64,000 nt of DNA, from positions 11,501 to 75,500 of the forward strand of contig JAWKUH010000027.1 of assembly GCA_041398665.1 (NCBI GenBank), read 5' to 3'. A program made the translations under genes and the position numbers. Under the pieces are notes generated by a model. The model had not been told where the DNA came from, made no database searches, and saw nothing but the letters and a program-made list of their open reading frames with translations. This DNA is from Rohdeia sp041398665 (GTDB lineage: Bacteria; Planctomycetota; UBA1135; GCA-002686595). Shown here one piece after another: positions 50,486 through 60,864 of the stretch (its first letter is position 1; each line of letters begins with the position of its first letter).

Positions 50486-52094
50486 TCAGCCCTCGGTCGA
50501 ACCGTCGGGGACCGGCTCCGGTTCGGGAGCGGGCGCGGGCGGCTCGTCGCCCCCGCTCACCCTCGTCGTCGCCCTTCGACTCGCCCTCCTTCGGCTCGTC
50601 CTCCTTCGACTCGTCGCCCGAGCTCGCCTCTTCCGCCGCTTCCTCGGCGGCGGCGTCGGCCTCGAGGTCCGAGAGGATCTCGTGCGGACGGATGTGGGCG
50701 TAGTAGAGCTCCTTCGTCTTGTCGTAGGCGACGTGGCCCCCGACGATCGCGAGGTCGACGAGCGTCTCGTAGCCGAGGATGTCGGACTGCGTGATCAACA
50801 GGTCGGCGTCCTTGCCGATCTCGATCGTGCCGACGCGGTGGTCGACGCCGAGGATGCGCGCGGGGACGATCGTGATCGCGGCGAGCGCGTCGGCCTCCGA
50901 CATGCCGCCTCGGATGGCGTAGCCCGCCTGCAGCGAGAGCGACAGGAGGTCGCGACCGGCGATGCCGCCCGTGTCGATCGACGACGACGGCGTCGTGATG
51001 GCGACCTGGCAGCCGGCGCGCGTGAGGATCGCGGCGTTCTCGATGCTCGAGCCCGAGTCGTAGAGCGACTCCGGGTCGTTCCAACGGCGGTCGCGCGGAT
51101 CGATGACGCACGTGGCGCCGGCGCGGCCGAGTTCGCTCGCGACGATCCAGCCCTCGCGGCACCCGTTGATGATCGGGCGGATGCCGAATTCCTGGCCGAG
51201 CTGGGCGATCGCGAGCAGTTCGGAACGGTCGTCCGAGCTGAACACCGCGCGCACCTCGTTGCGGAGGACGCGGAGCGCGTTGCCGTCGATCCCGCGCTTG
51301 TCGGGTTCGGCGTCCTTGGGCTTGCCGAGGCGCTCCCAGGTCGCGACGTCGCGGAGGTACTTCGACGCCTTGGCGAAGGCGTCGCGCGTCGAGGCCCGCG
51401 ACGAGCCGTTGCGCATGTTGTAGGAGACCGTGACGTCCTCGCTCATGACGACGCCGTCGATCGTGTCGCGCTTCAGCTTGAAGGCCGCGCCGCTCTGCTC
51501 GACGGTCGTGATGCCGTTCGCGAGTGCGAGCGTCATGTACGGACTGAACGGGTCGTAGCTGTCGACGAAACGGCTCTTGAAGCCCTCGCGGTCGATCACC
51601 GTGTCGTCGAGATCGTCGAAGCGATCCATCCAGGCGTCGGGGTCGACGTCCGTGTCCACCGCCCAGGTCGGGTCCTGCGCGGCGAAGCGCCCGATCGTGA
51701 CGCGCGACGTCGCGCCGAGCGCGACGAGACCCGGGTACACGCGCAAGCCGCGGACGTCGATGTGTCGCGCTTCGTCCGGGACGAAGAGGTCGTAGCCGAT
51801 CTCCTTGATCTTGCCGTCCTCGACAAGGATCGACGCGCCGCGGAGAACCGCTCCGGTGCCGGTGTAGACGTCGCCGTTCTCGACGACGAGCCACTCGTGC
51901 TCGGGCTCGGAACTCTCGGCGGCGTCGTCGCCCTCCTCGTCCTGGACGAACGGCCCACCGAAGTGGGGCGTCGCGTGGAGCGGGGTCGCGAGGAACGCGG
52001 CGACGGCGCAGGTCGCTGCGCCGACGGTCAGGAGGTTCGGTTTGTCGTTCTTCACGTCGAACGCGGTGGTCGCCTGGGTCTTCGTCGTCTTCAC
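50486..52094 (-). CDS. Amidohydrolase-superfamily protein lacking HxH, acidic C-terminus
   Basis: A secreted protein of about 535 residues from GTG 52094, overlapping the upstream stop (GTGA). An export segment is followed by a short acidic spacer. The composite-domain strands are present (VVENGDVYTGTGAVLRGASILVEDGKIKEIG, then VGTIEIGKDADLLI). The barrel-opening motif reads YPGLVALGATSR, without the HxH metal ligands. The C-terminus is acidic and Lys/Glu-rich, and the frame changes near 50560 to end in a Pro/Glu-rich tail at 50486. It is the last gene of the array and is predicted to be non-catalytic as a metal-dependent hydrolase. Confidence 0.82.
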
Positions 52095-53308
52095 TTGGCC
52101 AGCTCGCCCGCGACGAAGTCGCCTTCGAGCATCACACCGATGATCTTGGTCGCGGGTTCCAGCGGGTCGCCGTCGTACAGCACGAAGTTCGCGTCCTTGC
52201 CGACGGAGATGCTGCCGACGCGGCCGTCGACGCCGAGCGAGGCCGCCGGCTCGAGCGTCATCGCGCGCAGTGCCGCCTGCCGGTCGAAGCCGTAGGAGAC
52301 GAGGATCGCGACGTCGCGCCGGAAGTCCTCGAAGCCGCGGACGGAGTCCGAGTTGGGGACGAACGCGACCTTCGCGCCCGCGTCGAGCAGCTCCTTCGGG
52401 AGGTTGCGCTCGCGGCGGGTGCCGGGGTGCATCGTCACGAGCGGGTTCACGATGCAGCGTCGGCCGACCTCGCCGAGCCGGTCGGCGATGTAGAAGACGT
52501 CGGAGTCGTCCTGCACGGAGAACTGGACGTCCCAGTCGAACTCGCGGTCACCGAGGACGTCGAGCAGGTGGAGGTAGTCGGACGCCTTGCGGATGCCGAT
52601 CACGGCGCGCAGGTCGCCGGTGACGAGTCGGAGCATGGGGAGGACGGTCTCGTCGGGCACGGGCGGCTCGAAGACCATCTCCTCCTGCTTCTTCTTGTCC
52701 TTCTCCTTCTCCTTGTCCTTCTCGAACTTCTCGCGCTCCTTGTCGACCTTCTCCAGGTACTTGTCGAGGAGCTCGAACGCCTTCCCGAGCAACTTCTTCG
52801 CGCCCTCGTTGGACGCGATGTACATCGTCAGGTTGGTCATGTCGGAGAGGATCATCTCCGACCTGGACGCACCCTTCGTGCGGATCGCGATGCCGGTGCC
52901 GACGACGCCGCCGCCCGGGGGGTACAGGCCCAGCGTCGTCACGCCGAGCTCGAGCAGCTCCTCGTAGGCCTTGGTCCCCGGCTCGAGCTCGTAGGCCGCG
53001 CTGACCTCGGGCGTCACGTCCGTGCCGGCGCGGTTCGTCAGGCCGATGCGGCTGCGCGCGCCGACGATGCCGGGCGCGAGCACGGCGTCGGGGTAGGACA
53101 GCACCGGGATGCCGCGCTCGACGGGGAGGTCCTCGCCGACCATGACGATCTTGCCGTTCTCGACGAGGATCACCGCGTTGGGGACGGTTCCCTCGGCGAC
53201 GGTCTCGGCGCTCCCGACCTTCAGCGCGAACAGGCTCGGGGTCGACGCGCCGTCGCTCGGGGACGTGAACGCGGCGACCGCTCCGAGGGCGAATGAGGTG
53301 AGCAACAT
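52091..53308 (-). CDS. Amidohydrolase-superfamily protein lacking HxH
   Basis: A 405-residue protein from ATG 53308 with a short signal segment. The framework is amidohydrolase-like: NAVILVENGKIVMVGEDL, LAPGIVGARSRIG where PGxxDxHxH is expected, and VDGRVGSISVGKDANFVLYDGDP at the end. The HxH pair is missing. A charged, Lys/Glu-rich helical insertion sits mid-protein (about 195-225). Position between two array members and GTGA overlap with the next gene show co-translation. A binding or structural role is more likely than catalysis. Confidence 0.83.
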   Translation of the reverse strand: MLLTSFALGAVAAFTSPSDGASTPSLFALKVGSAETVAEGTVPNAVILVENGKIVMVGEDLPVERGIPVLSYPDAVLAPGIVGARSRIGLTNRAGTDVTPEVSAAYELEPGTKAYEELLELGVTTLGLYPPGGGVVGTGIAIRTKGASRSEMILSDMTNLTMYIASNEGAKKLLGKAFELLDKYLEKVDKEREKFEKDKEKEKDKKKQEEMVFEPPVPDETVLPMLRLVTGDLRAVIGIRKASDYLHLLDVLGDREFDWDVQFSVQDDSDVFYIADRLGEVGRRCIVNPLVTMHPGTRRERNLPKELLDAGAKVAFVPNSDSVRGFEDFRRDVAILVSYGFDRQAALRAMTLEPAASLGVDGRVGSISVGKDANFVLYDGDPLEPATKIIGVMLEGDFVAGELAK

Positions 53309-53407
53309 GGCTTGGGGGTTCGTGGGACCGGGCTCGTCGCGCCGGTCGTGCCTTCGAGTGTTCGTGCGGGGCGGGGTGCGGGGCCGCGTCGTGCGCGGCC
53401 CAGCGGA

Positions 53408-54841
53408 TCAGAGCTCGTCCGTGCGCTCGAGCTTGCGCTTCTTCGACTCTTCCTTCTCGTCGTACTGCTTGACGCCGTCGACCCACACGCCGCGCACCTT
53501 GCTGCGCGGGTCGGCGGGGTGGCCGGAGACGAGGACGATGTCCGCGTCCTTGCCGGGCTCGAGGCTGCCGACGCGGTCGCCGAAGCCGATCGTCATCGCA
53601 GGGATGATCGTGAGGCCGCGGACCGTCTGCATGCGGTCGTCCGGGAAGCCGTGACGCACCGCGATCGCCGCCTGGAGGAAGAGGTCCTGGAGCGGGACCG
53701 CGAAGGGCGAGTCGGTGTTGAAGCCGATCATGCGGTGGCCGCCCTCCCAGAAGCCCGCCGCGCTGCCCTTCACGCTCTCCGGGTTGTCACCGGACCAGTC
53801 GATCATCGGTCGATCGGGGTAGGACACGTTGCGCGGACCGATGATCGCGTTCACGCCGTTCTCGAAGGCGTAGGCCGCGGCGATCCACGAGTCGAACGTG
53901 CCGTGGTCGATGAAGACGTCGAGGTGGTACTGGCGCTTCAGGATGTCGATCGTCGCGACGACGACCTGCAGCCACTGGGTGTGCACCGACGCCGGGATCT
54001 CGCCCTCGAAGAGCTTGCGGTAGACCTCGAGCGAGGGATCGACGGACGGCTCCGGGCCGGTGCCCTCCTCGAACGCCTTCCACGCCTTCCAGTAGCCGCG
54101 CCCGCGGTCGAGCGCCGCGCGCAGCGTGTAGTTGAGGACGGTCTTGCCCTGCCCCGGACCCCAGCGATCGGGGTTGCCGTACTGCGCGACCTTGAGCGAC
54201 GCGGGATCGCGCAGGACGCGCTCCTCGAACGGACCGGGCGCCGTCTTCACCAGCGCGCCCTGGCCGCCGATGGTCGTGCCCGAGCCGGGGATGAAGAGCA
54301 CGGTCGTGACGCCGCAGCACAGCGCCGCGCGCATGTCCGGGTTGCCCGGAAGGATCGTGGCGGAGATGCGCAGGCCCGGGTTCGCGAGCAGCACGGCGTC
54401 GTTGAAGCCGCGCTCGCCGGTCGAGTGCGAGTGCAGGTCGACCATGCCCGGCATGAGCCAGTTGCGACCGCACTCCACCCGCACGTAGTCCTCGGGCACC
54501 TCGACGTCGGCGCGCCGCCCGGTCGCGACGATCTTCCCGTCCTCGACGAGCACGACGCCGTTGTCGACGTAGCCCGCCCCCTCGAGTTCGCACGTCAGGA
54601 CCTTCGACGCGAAGAGCGCGAGCCCGGGTCCGCCCGGCGCACCCGCATCCGGCGTGCGGCGCGCGGCGTCGTCGAGCTCGGCCAGGCCCTCCTGCCACGC
54701 GAGTCGCGCGAACTCGACGGAGAGCGCGCCGCCCGAGGCCGAAGCCTCGAGCGCGCCGCACTCGGTCGACGGACGGATGAACCCGTCGTCCGCGGCGAAC
54801 GCGGCGAGGGTCGCGAGGACCGGTGCGGCGAGGTTCAGCAT
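53408..54841 (-). CDS. Secreted amidohydrolase with intact metal motif
   Basis: A 477-residue exported amidohydrolase from ATG 54841. The metal site is intact: LMPGMVDLHSHSTG supplies HxH. Further candidate ligands are in IPASVHTQW, FIDHGTFDSW and FNTDSPF (the conserved Asp). Composite-domain strands are SKVLTCELEGAGYVDNGVVLVEDGKIVATG and GSLEPGKDADIVLVSGHP. It aligns closely with the next gene upstream, so this is a recent duplicate pair. It probably hydrolyses an amide or cyclic-imide substrate outside the cytoplasm, but the substrate is unknown. Confidence 0.88.
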   Translation of the reverse strand: MLNLAAPVLATLAAFAADDGFIRPSTECGALEASASGGALSVEFARLAWQEGLAELDDAARRTPDAGAPGGPGLALFASKVLTCELEGAGYVDNGVVLVEDGKIVATGRRADVEVPEDYVRVECGRNWLMPGMVDLHSHSTGERGFNDAVLLANPGLRISATILPGNPDMRAALCCGVTTVLFIPGSGTTIGGQGALVKTAPGPFEERVLRDPASLKVAQYGNPDRWGPGQGKTVLNYTLRAALDRGRGYWKAWKAFEEGTGPEPSVDPSLEVYRKLFEGEIPASVHTQWLQVVVATIDILKRQYHLDVFIDHGTFDSWIAAAYAFENGVNAIIGPRNVSYPDRPMIDWSGDNPESVKGSAAGFWEGGHRMIGFNTDSPFAVPLQDLFLQAAIAVRHGFPDDRMQTVRGLTIIPAMTIGFGDRVGSLEPGKDADIVLVSGHPADPRSKVRGVWVDGVKQYDEKEESKKRKLERTDEL

Positions 54842-54884
54842 GGGGCCAGCTCCTTCGGGTGTGCGGTCGAGGGCGACGCGTCGA

Positions 54885-56231
54885 TCACCAGACGCGCTTG
54901 TCGCCCGCGTCGTACATGCGCTCGCCGTAGACGTAGACGGCCTCGACCGACGACCTCGGGTCGGCGGGGTGGCCCGTGATGACGACGATGTCGGCGTCCT
55001 TGCCGACCTCGAGGCTGCCCAGACGGTCGGCCATGCCGATCGTGGTCGCCGGGATGATCGTCAGGCCCTTCACGGCCTGCAGCTGGTCGTCGGGGTAGCC
55101 GTGCCGCACCGCGATCGCCGCCTGGAGCGGTTGCTCCTCCTGCGGGATGACCGGCGAGTCCGTGTTGAAGCCGACCAACATGTGCGCGGCCTCCCAGTAG
55201 CCCTGGGCGCAGCCCTGGACGCGCTCCGGGTTGTCGCCGGTCCAGTTGATCATGTTGCGCTCCGGCATCGACACGTTGCGCGGACCGACGATCGCCTTGA
55301 CGCCGTTCTTCACCAGCTCGGGAGCGGCGCGCCAGCTGTCGAAGGTGCCGTGGTCGACGAACACGTCGTAGCCGAGCTCGCGCTTGATGATGTCGACGGT
55401 CGACATGACGACCTGCTCGACCTGCGTGTGCACGGAGATCTGGGCCTCGCCCTCGCAGAGCTGACGGAACGCCTCCCACTGCGGGTCGACGAAGGGCTCG
55501 TCGCCCTGACCGGCGGCGAAGCGCTTCCACGCCTGCCAGTAGCCCTTGCCGCGGCGCAGGGTGTTGCGGATGGTGAAGCCGTGGTGCGACTTGCCCACGC
55601 CGATGCCCCAGCGCTCGGGGTTGCCCCACTGCGCGACCTTGAGCGAACCGGGGTCGCGCACGACCGCCTGGTCGTAGGACTTGGGTCCGGTCTTCATGAG
55701 GATCCCCTGACCGCCGACGTTCGTGCCGGAGCCGGGGATGAAGAGCACGGTCGTGATGCCGCCGGCGATGGAGCGCCGGAGCTGCTCGTTGGCCGGGATC
55801 ACCGCGGTCGACGCCCGGCAGCCCGGGTTCGCCTGGTAGACCATGTCGTTGATGTCGAACGTGCCGCCGACGTGGGCGTGCAGGTCGATCATGCCCGGCA
55901 TGATCCAGTTGCGACCGACGTCGACGACCTCGTAGCCGTCGGGGATCTCGACCTCCGAGGCGCGCCCCACCGCGACGACCTTGCCGTCCTTCGCGAGGAG
56001 GACGCCGTTGTCGATCCAGCCGCGGCCCTCCAGCTCGCACGTGAGGATCTTCGCCGCGCGGATCGCGAGACCCGGGCCGCCCTCGGCGCCGGCCGTCACC
56101 GGGCTCGCCGTCGTGTCGGAGTTGAAGCGTGCCGGCGCCGGTTCGGACTTCGGCGCCGCGATGTCGAATCGCACGTCGACGGGCGTCGCGCAGGCGCCGG
56201 CCATCGAGGCGAGGAGGATGCTTCCGATCAT
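54885..56231 (-). CDS. Secreted amidohydrolase (probable lipoprotein) with intact metal motif
   Basis: A 448-residue protein from ATG 56231 with a short signal and lipobox-like AGAC at residue 14. The metal ligands are present: IMPGMIDLHAHVGG (HxH), ISVHTQVEQ, FVDHGTFDSW and FNTDSPV (Asp). Strands AAKILTCELEGRGWIDNGVLLAKDGKVVAVG and RLGSLEVGKDADIVVITGHP flank the barrel. It is closely paralogous to the downstream gene. These two are the only clearly catalytic members among the fully visible array. Confidence 0.88.
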   Translation of the reverse strand: MIGSILLASMAGACATPVDVRFDIAAPKSEPAPARFNSDTTASPVTAGAEGGPGLAIRAAKILTCELEGRGWIDNGVLLAKDGKVVAVGRASEVEIPDGYEVVDVGRNWIMPGMIDLHAHVGGTFDINDMVYQANPGCRASTAVIPANEQLRRSIAGGITTVLFIPGSGTNVGGQGILMKTGPKSYDQAVVRDPGSLKVAQWGNPERWGIGVGKSHHGFTIRNTLRRGKGYWQAWKRFAAGQGDEPFVDPQWEAFRQLCEGEAQISVHTQVEQVVMSTVDIIKRELGYDVFVDHGTFDSWRAAPELVKNGVKAIVGPRNVSMPERNMINWTGDNPERVQGCAQGYWEAAHMLVGFNTDSPVIPQEEQPLQAAIAVRHGYPDDQLQAVKGLTIIPATTIGMADRLGSLEVGKDADIVVITGHPADPRSSVEAVYVYGERMYDAGDKRVW

Positions 56232-56299
56232 GGTTCTTCTCGGCGTTCGGGCGCGCGCCGCGCACGACCCCCGTCGCGGCGACCGCCCGTCGGTACGTG

Positions 56300-59218
56300 T
56301 CAGCGGACCTCGTTCCCCGCGACCCAGACGCGGACGACGGTGGAGGTCGGTTCGAAGGGACTGCCGGTCAGCGCGACGAGGTCGGCGGACAGGCCCGGTG
56401 CGATGCGACCCACGCGGTCGTCGATCGCCATGATGCGCGCCGCGTCGGAGGTGAGCGCGCGCAGCGCGCCCGTCGGGCTCATGCCCTTGTCGACGGCGTA
56501 GGCCGCGACGAACGGCAGGTCGACCGCACCTTCCTCGGCCTCGCTGTAGAAGGCGACCGGGATGCCGGCGGCCTGGAACTGGGCGTAGCGGTTCGCGATG
56601 GAGTCGACGGTCCCGCCGGTCACGATCTGGTGCGAGAGCAGCACGCCGGCGATGCGACCCTGGAGACGACCGGCCACCGACAGCGCCTCTTCGGCACCGA
56701 CCAGGACCGGGCGGATGCCGGCCTGCTCGAAGGCGTCGACGCAGTCGAGGATCTCGTCCGCACGGTCGACGGCGCAGAGCACCGCGACCTCACCGCGCAT
56801 GGCGCGCAGGTACTGCTCGAGGTTGCCGTCGTAGCGCGGCGGACGCGGCTTGCCCTTCGGCTCCTCGGGAGCCGCGGCCTCCTCGTCGTCGTGCGCGGGG
56901 CGCTTGGCGACGGGGTACTCGCGCGACGTGCGCTCGGCCTTCGCCGCGACGTCGAGCGAGCCGCCGACGAGCCGGCCCTCGAAGGCGACCGGACCCTCGG
57001 GCTCCTTCGAGATGTCGCCGATCTTCCCGCTGAGCGTGAAGGAACCGATCGAGCCGAGACCCGTGAGCGTGAACTCGCCGGAGTCGACGGTGTAGTCGCC
57101 CGCGACCTCGACGAGTCGGTCGGAGACGCTCGCGCAACGGAGCCAGCCCTCGAGCGCGCCGTCGTCGAGACGCACCTGCAGGCGGAGGCGCTCCGTCACG
57201 GCGGTGCCGCCCTCCTCGGCCGCTTCGGCGAGCACGACCTCGCCGACCCAGATGCCGGTGATCGGGTCGGGGTCGTTCTCCTTGTCCTTCTTCTTCTTCT
57301 TGTCCTTCTTGTCGTCGTCCTTCTCGTCGCCCTCCTCGGACGACTCGTCGGAGGACTTGTCCTCCTCGGTCGACGGCAGACGGAACTCGGGGCGCGCCGG
57401 TTCCGGCGTCCACTCCGCGAGCTTCTGTTCGTACTCCGCGGTCTTCTCGCGGTACTCCACCGCCTTCTCGAGGAGCGCCTTCACCATGCGGCCCGACCGG
57501 CGGCGGTCGTTGTCCGGCCACGACAGGCGGATGGCGGCCATCGGGTCGACGACCATCTCGTCGAGGTCCTGCGACGACGGGTGGTACGCGATCATCGGTG
57601 CGCCGGCACCGCTCATCCCCGGCGAGTCGAGGACGACGGTCGTGACGCCGGCGCGAGCGACGCGCACGTCGGTCTCGTCGCCGGGCTCGAGCAGGAGCGT
57701 CAGGTCGAACTCGGGGTCGGGCGTGCCGCGACGACCGTCGAGGCCGAGGCGTCCCATCGGGTCGACGATGCCCGGCATGAGCGCCGGGACGTCGACGACC
57801 ACCGCACCCGCGGGGCGCGCGACGCGCGCGCCGACCTCGACGATGCGGCCGTCCACCGCGAGCACCTCGCCGGGGGCGACGATCGTCCCGTCGCCGACGT
57901 GGATCTCGTCGGCGCGGACGACGACGGCGGCGTTGCGCGACTTCTTCGCGCCGGGCTTCGCGGCCGCGGCGGCGGCGGCGTCGTACGCCAGCTCGCCGCC
58001 GACCCAGGTCGCAACGACCGTGCTGCCGAACTCCATCGGCTCGCCCGACATCACGACGAAGTCGGCGTCCTTGCCGGCCTTCAGACTGCCCACGCGGTCG
58101 GCGACACCGAAGAGTTCGGCCGGCGTCAGCGTGATGGCGCGCAGCGCTTCCGCCGCCGACATGCCGCCGCGTCGCGCGAGCACCGCGGCGAAGCGCAGAT
58201 CGGAGAGCGGCGTGAGCGCGTTGCACGACACCGCGACCGGGACGCCCGCTTCGACGAGCGTGCTCGCGACGGTGTAGTCCGGCCACTCCGCGTCCGCGCC
58301 CTTGCCGCGGTCCTGCCCGGCGCGGTTCGGCGCGAACGGGACCTCCCACACGACGCCGACCTTGGCCTCGGCGAGCTCCTTCGCGAGCGGCGCGGCGCCC
58401 GCCGCACCGTCGAGGACGAGCTTCATGCCGCGGCGCTTCGCGAGGTCGAGCAGCGCGCGGATCTCGTAGGTGTCGTTCGCCGACATGCACCAGGGCAGCT
58501 TGGCCTGGACGAGCGGCGTGAGCTGGCCGATCGTCGTCGGGCCGTAGGGCTCGAGCTCCACGCCGGCGCGCACGCCGTCGAGCAGTTCCTCGAGCGCGAG
58601 GATCGCGCCGCCCGTGGTGCGCGGGAGTTGCTCGAGCGGGCGCCCGATGCCGACGTCGACGGTCGCGGGGATCGGCACGCGCCAGTAGCCCGGCACGTTG
58701 CGCGCGTCCGCGTCGATCGAACCGTGGATGGCGACGGGCTCGGAGACGAGGCGCGCGAGCGGGTCGTCGCCGGCGAGCTTGACGATCGCGGCCTGGCCGC
58801 CGATCAGGCGCGCGCGCGCCGGGGTGACGTAGGCGCTCGTCACACCGCCGGCGAGGACGCGCGCGTAGTTGCCGTAGGCGTCGTAGCCGTCGGACGCGCG
58901 CAGCTCGGGGTTCGCCGTCCGCTCGGGCGCCGCGCCGTCGGCGAGGCGCGTGTCGGGAGCGATGAAGCCGGGCACGATGGTCGCGGCCGAACCGTAGTCG
59001 ACGACGCGCGCGGTGGAGGGCACCTGCACGTCGGTCCCGATCGCGACGATCACGCCGTCGTGCACGAGCATCGTGCCGTTGGTGACGACCTTGCCGGCGT
59101 CCACGAGGTGGATCGTCCCGGCGCGGACGGCGACCCATTCGTTCGCAGCGGCGTCCGCGGCGGCACCCTGGAACGGGGCGGCCGGGGCGGCGAACAGGGC
59201 GAGGGCGAAGCTGATCAT
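56300..59218 (-). CDS. Double amidohydrolase-like protein, both barrels lacking HxH
   Basis: A 972-residue protein from ATG 59218 with a short signal peptide. It holds two amidohydrolase-like units. Unit one (about 25-420) has IVPGFIAPDTRLADG at the barrel start and GSLKAGKDADFVVMSGEP at the end. Unit two (about 435-970) has LMPGIVDPMGRLGLDG and ends GRIAPGLSADLVALTGSP. Neither has HxH. Unit two carries an insertion of about 250 residues with a Lys/Asp/Glu-rich linker (about 640-670) and a small beta domain. The charged linker resembles those in neighbouring array members. It is probably non-hydrolytic. Confidence 0.85.
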   Translation of the reverse strand: MISFALALFAAPAAPFQGAAADAAANEWVAVRAGTIHLVDAGKVVTNGTMLVHDGVIVAIGTDVQVPSTARVVDYGSAATIVPGFIAPDTRLADGAAPERTANPELRASDGYDAYGNYARVLAGGVTSAYVTPARARLIGGQAAIVKLAGDDPLARLVSEPVAIHGSIDADARNVPGYWRVPIPATVDVGIGRPLEQLPRTTGGAILALEELLDGVRAGVELEPYGPTTIGQLTPLVQAKLPWCMSANDTYEIRALLDLAKRRGMKLVLDGAAGAAPLAKELAEAKVGVVWEVPFAPNRAGQDRGKGADAEWPDYTVASTLVEAGVPVAVSCNALTPLSDLRFAAVLARRGGMSAAEALRAITLTPAELFGVADRVGSLKAGKDADFVVMSGEPMEFGSTVVATWVGGELAYDAAAAAAAKPGAKKSRNAAVVVRADEIHVGDGTIVAPGEVLAVDGRIVEVGARVARPAGAVVVDVPALMPGIVDPMGRLGLDGRRGTPDPEFDLTLLLEPGDETDVRVARAGVTTVVLDSPGMSGAGAPMIAYHPSSQDLDEMVVDPMAAIRLSWPDNDRRRSGRMVKALLEKAVEYREKTAEYEQKLAEWTPEPARPEFRLPSTEEDKSSDESSEEGDEKDDDKKDKKKKKDKENDPDPITGIWVGEVVLAEAAEEGGTAVTERLRLQVRLDDGALEGWLRCASVSDRLVEVAGDYTVDSGEFTLTGLGSIGSFTLSGKIGDISKEPEGPVAFEGRLVGGSLDVAAKAERTSREYPVAKRPAHDDEEAAAPEEPKGKPRPPRYDGNLEQYLRAMRGEVAVLCAVDRADEILDCVDAFEQAGIRPVLVGAEEALSVAGRLQGRIAGVLLSHQIVTGGTVDSIANRYAQFQAAGIPVAFYSEAEEGAVDLPFVAAYAVDKGMSPTGALRALTSDAARIMAIDDRVGRIAPGLSADLVALTGSPFEPTSTVVRVWVAGNEVR

Positions 59219-59327
59219 GGGGATCGGTGGGGTCGAGACGCGGACTCTTCGGTGCGTGCTTCGGGTGGACTCGTCGGTGCACTCGGCCCGCCTCGGTCGG
59301 CGGGCGCGGCCTCGTTCGGCGCGTGCG

Positions 59328-60779
59328 TCACTTCGCGGGCGACAGGTAGTCGAGCGGGTCGTCGCCCTCGATGAGGATCTTGTTCCGCGGGTCCTTGCTG
59401 CGGTCGTAGACGTGGTGGCCCTCGACGAACACGTGCTCGACCCAGGTGGTCGACGCGAGCGGGTCGCCGGAGAGCAGCAGCACGTTGCCGAGGCGACCCG
59501 TCGAGAGCGTTCCGACGTCGGCGTCGAGTCCGAGCACGTTCGCGGGCACCGAGGTGACCGCGGCGAGCGCCTGTTCGCGCGTCAGTCCCAGGCCCGTGGC
59601 GCGAGCCGCCTGGTACCAGAGCGACGCGGTGCTCGAGTCCTGGCTCGAGAGCGCGAAGGGCACGCCCGCGTCGCGGAAGACGCCGGCGACGAAGGTCTCG
59701 GTCTCCTCACCGGTGACCGGGTCGGTCTCGGTGTGCATCAGCGGACCGGTCAGGATCACGGGGACGCCGGCCGTCTTGATCACGTCGGCCGCCTTCCAGC
59801 AGGAGTCGTCGAGGACGAGCGTGGTGCGGCCGAGGAAGCCGTTGTCCTTCGCGACCCGGAGCGCGAGGTGGACGTCCTGCGGCGAACCGCAGTGGAAGAA
59901 GGCCGGGACGCGGCCCTCGACGAGGTCGAGCAGCGGAGCCTGCTTCTCGTCGATCGCGCCGCGCGGGATCAGCTCGAGCCCGTCGACCTTCCAGTCGGCC
60001 TCGCTCTTCATCGCGCGGCCCTTGCCGTTCTCGCCCTCGAGGTCGCGGCCCTGGAAGAGTGCCTCGCGCTTCGCGCGGTCGTTGCCGTCCTTCGCGTCCG
60101 CGACGATCTCGTCGAGGTAGCGATGCAGGTCGCCGAACGCGTCGCGCAGCGCCTGGGCCTGCGTCGCGCGCGACTTGCCGCGCTTCGGCGAGGCCGAGAG
60201 CACGAGGCCGTAGGTCGGGCGCACGGTCATCTGGTCGACGGTGATGCCGACCGGCTTCAGCACGCGGCCCTTGCCGCCGACGACGCAGTCCGAACCCTGC
60301 TGGACGTTGACCGTCGTGATGCCCCAGCGCAGGCAGTCCTGGAAGTAGACGTTGATCGGGTCGACCGAGTCGCGCACGTCGAGGAAGGGCGCGACGTCGA
60401 TGCCCTCGTTGGCGCGGTCCATCCCGCGCGACGAGTAGGCCTCGACGAAGCCCGGGAACGCGGTGTACTCCGGCCCGCCGACGACCTCGGCCTCCCAGGG
60501 GACCTCGACCTCGCCGCGCTTGCCGACCTTCGTGACGCGGCCGCCCTCGACGACGACGACACCGTCCTCGATGACGCCGCTGCCGTCGGTCTTCGAGGGA
60601 TCGACCACGACCTTGCCCGCCTCGATGACGACGGTGTCGTCCGCCTGGAACGGCGACGCGGCGGCGTGGCCGGCGAGGGACGCGGAGAGGACGGCGGCGC
60701 CCAGGAGGGCCGCACCGCGGGAGCGATCGACGGTGCGAGCGAGGGTCGAGGTGCGCGACGTGCTGTGGTTGCCGAGCAT
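59328..60779 (-). CDS. Amidohydrolase-superfamily protein lacking HxH
   Basis: A 483-residue protein from ATG 60779 with a signal peptide (AALLGAAVLSASLAGHAAA, about 23-41). Strands TVVIEAGKVVVDPSK and GVVVVEGGRVTKVG precede AFPGFVEAYSSRGMD, where the HxH is replaced. The distal part has FHCGSPQDVHLALRVAKDNG and a closing VGTLSTGRLGNVLLLSGDP. The order is that of the family, but the first two metal ligands are lost. It lies 85 nt downstream of the preceding array gene, in the same direction. Confidence 0.83.
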   Translation of the reverse strand: MLGNHSTSRTSTLARTVDRSRGAALLGAAVLSASLAGHAAASPFQADDTVVIEAGKVVVDPSKTDGSGVIEDGVVVVEGGRVTKVGKRGEVEVPWEAEVVGGPEYTAFPGFVEAYSSRGMDRANEGIDVAPFLDVRDSVDPINVYFQDCLRWGITTVNVQQGSDCVVGGKGRVLKPVGITVDQMTVRPTYGLVLSASPKRGKSRATQAQALRDAFGDLHRYLDEIVADAKDGNDRAKREALFQGRDLEGENGKGRAMKSEADWKVDGLELIPRGAIDEKQAPLLDLVEGRVPAFFHCGSPQDVHLALRVAKDNGFLGRTTLVLDDSCWKAADVIKTAGVPVILTGPLMHTETDPVTGEETETFVAGVFRDAGVPFALSSQDSSTASLWYQAARATGLGLTREQALAAVTSVPANVLGLDADVGTLSTGRLGNVLLLSGDPLASTTWVEHVFVEGHHVYDRSKDPRNKILIEGDDPLDYLSPAK

Positions 60780-60864
60780 GGCTGGGACGGGTCGAGAGTG
60801 GGTGGAGACGGGTTGTGCGACGGTGGGCCGGCGGCGCGCGTGAGGGAGGCGCCGCGGGCGCGAT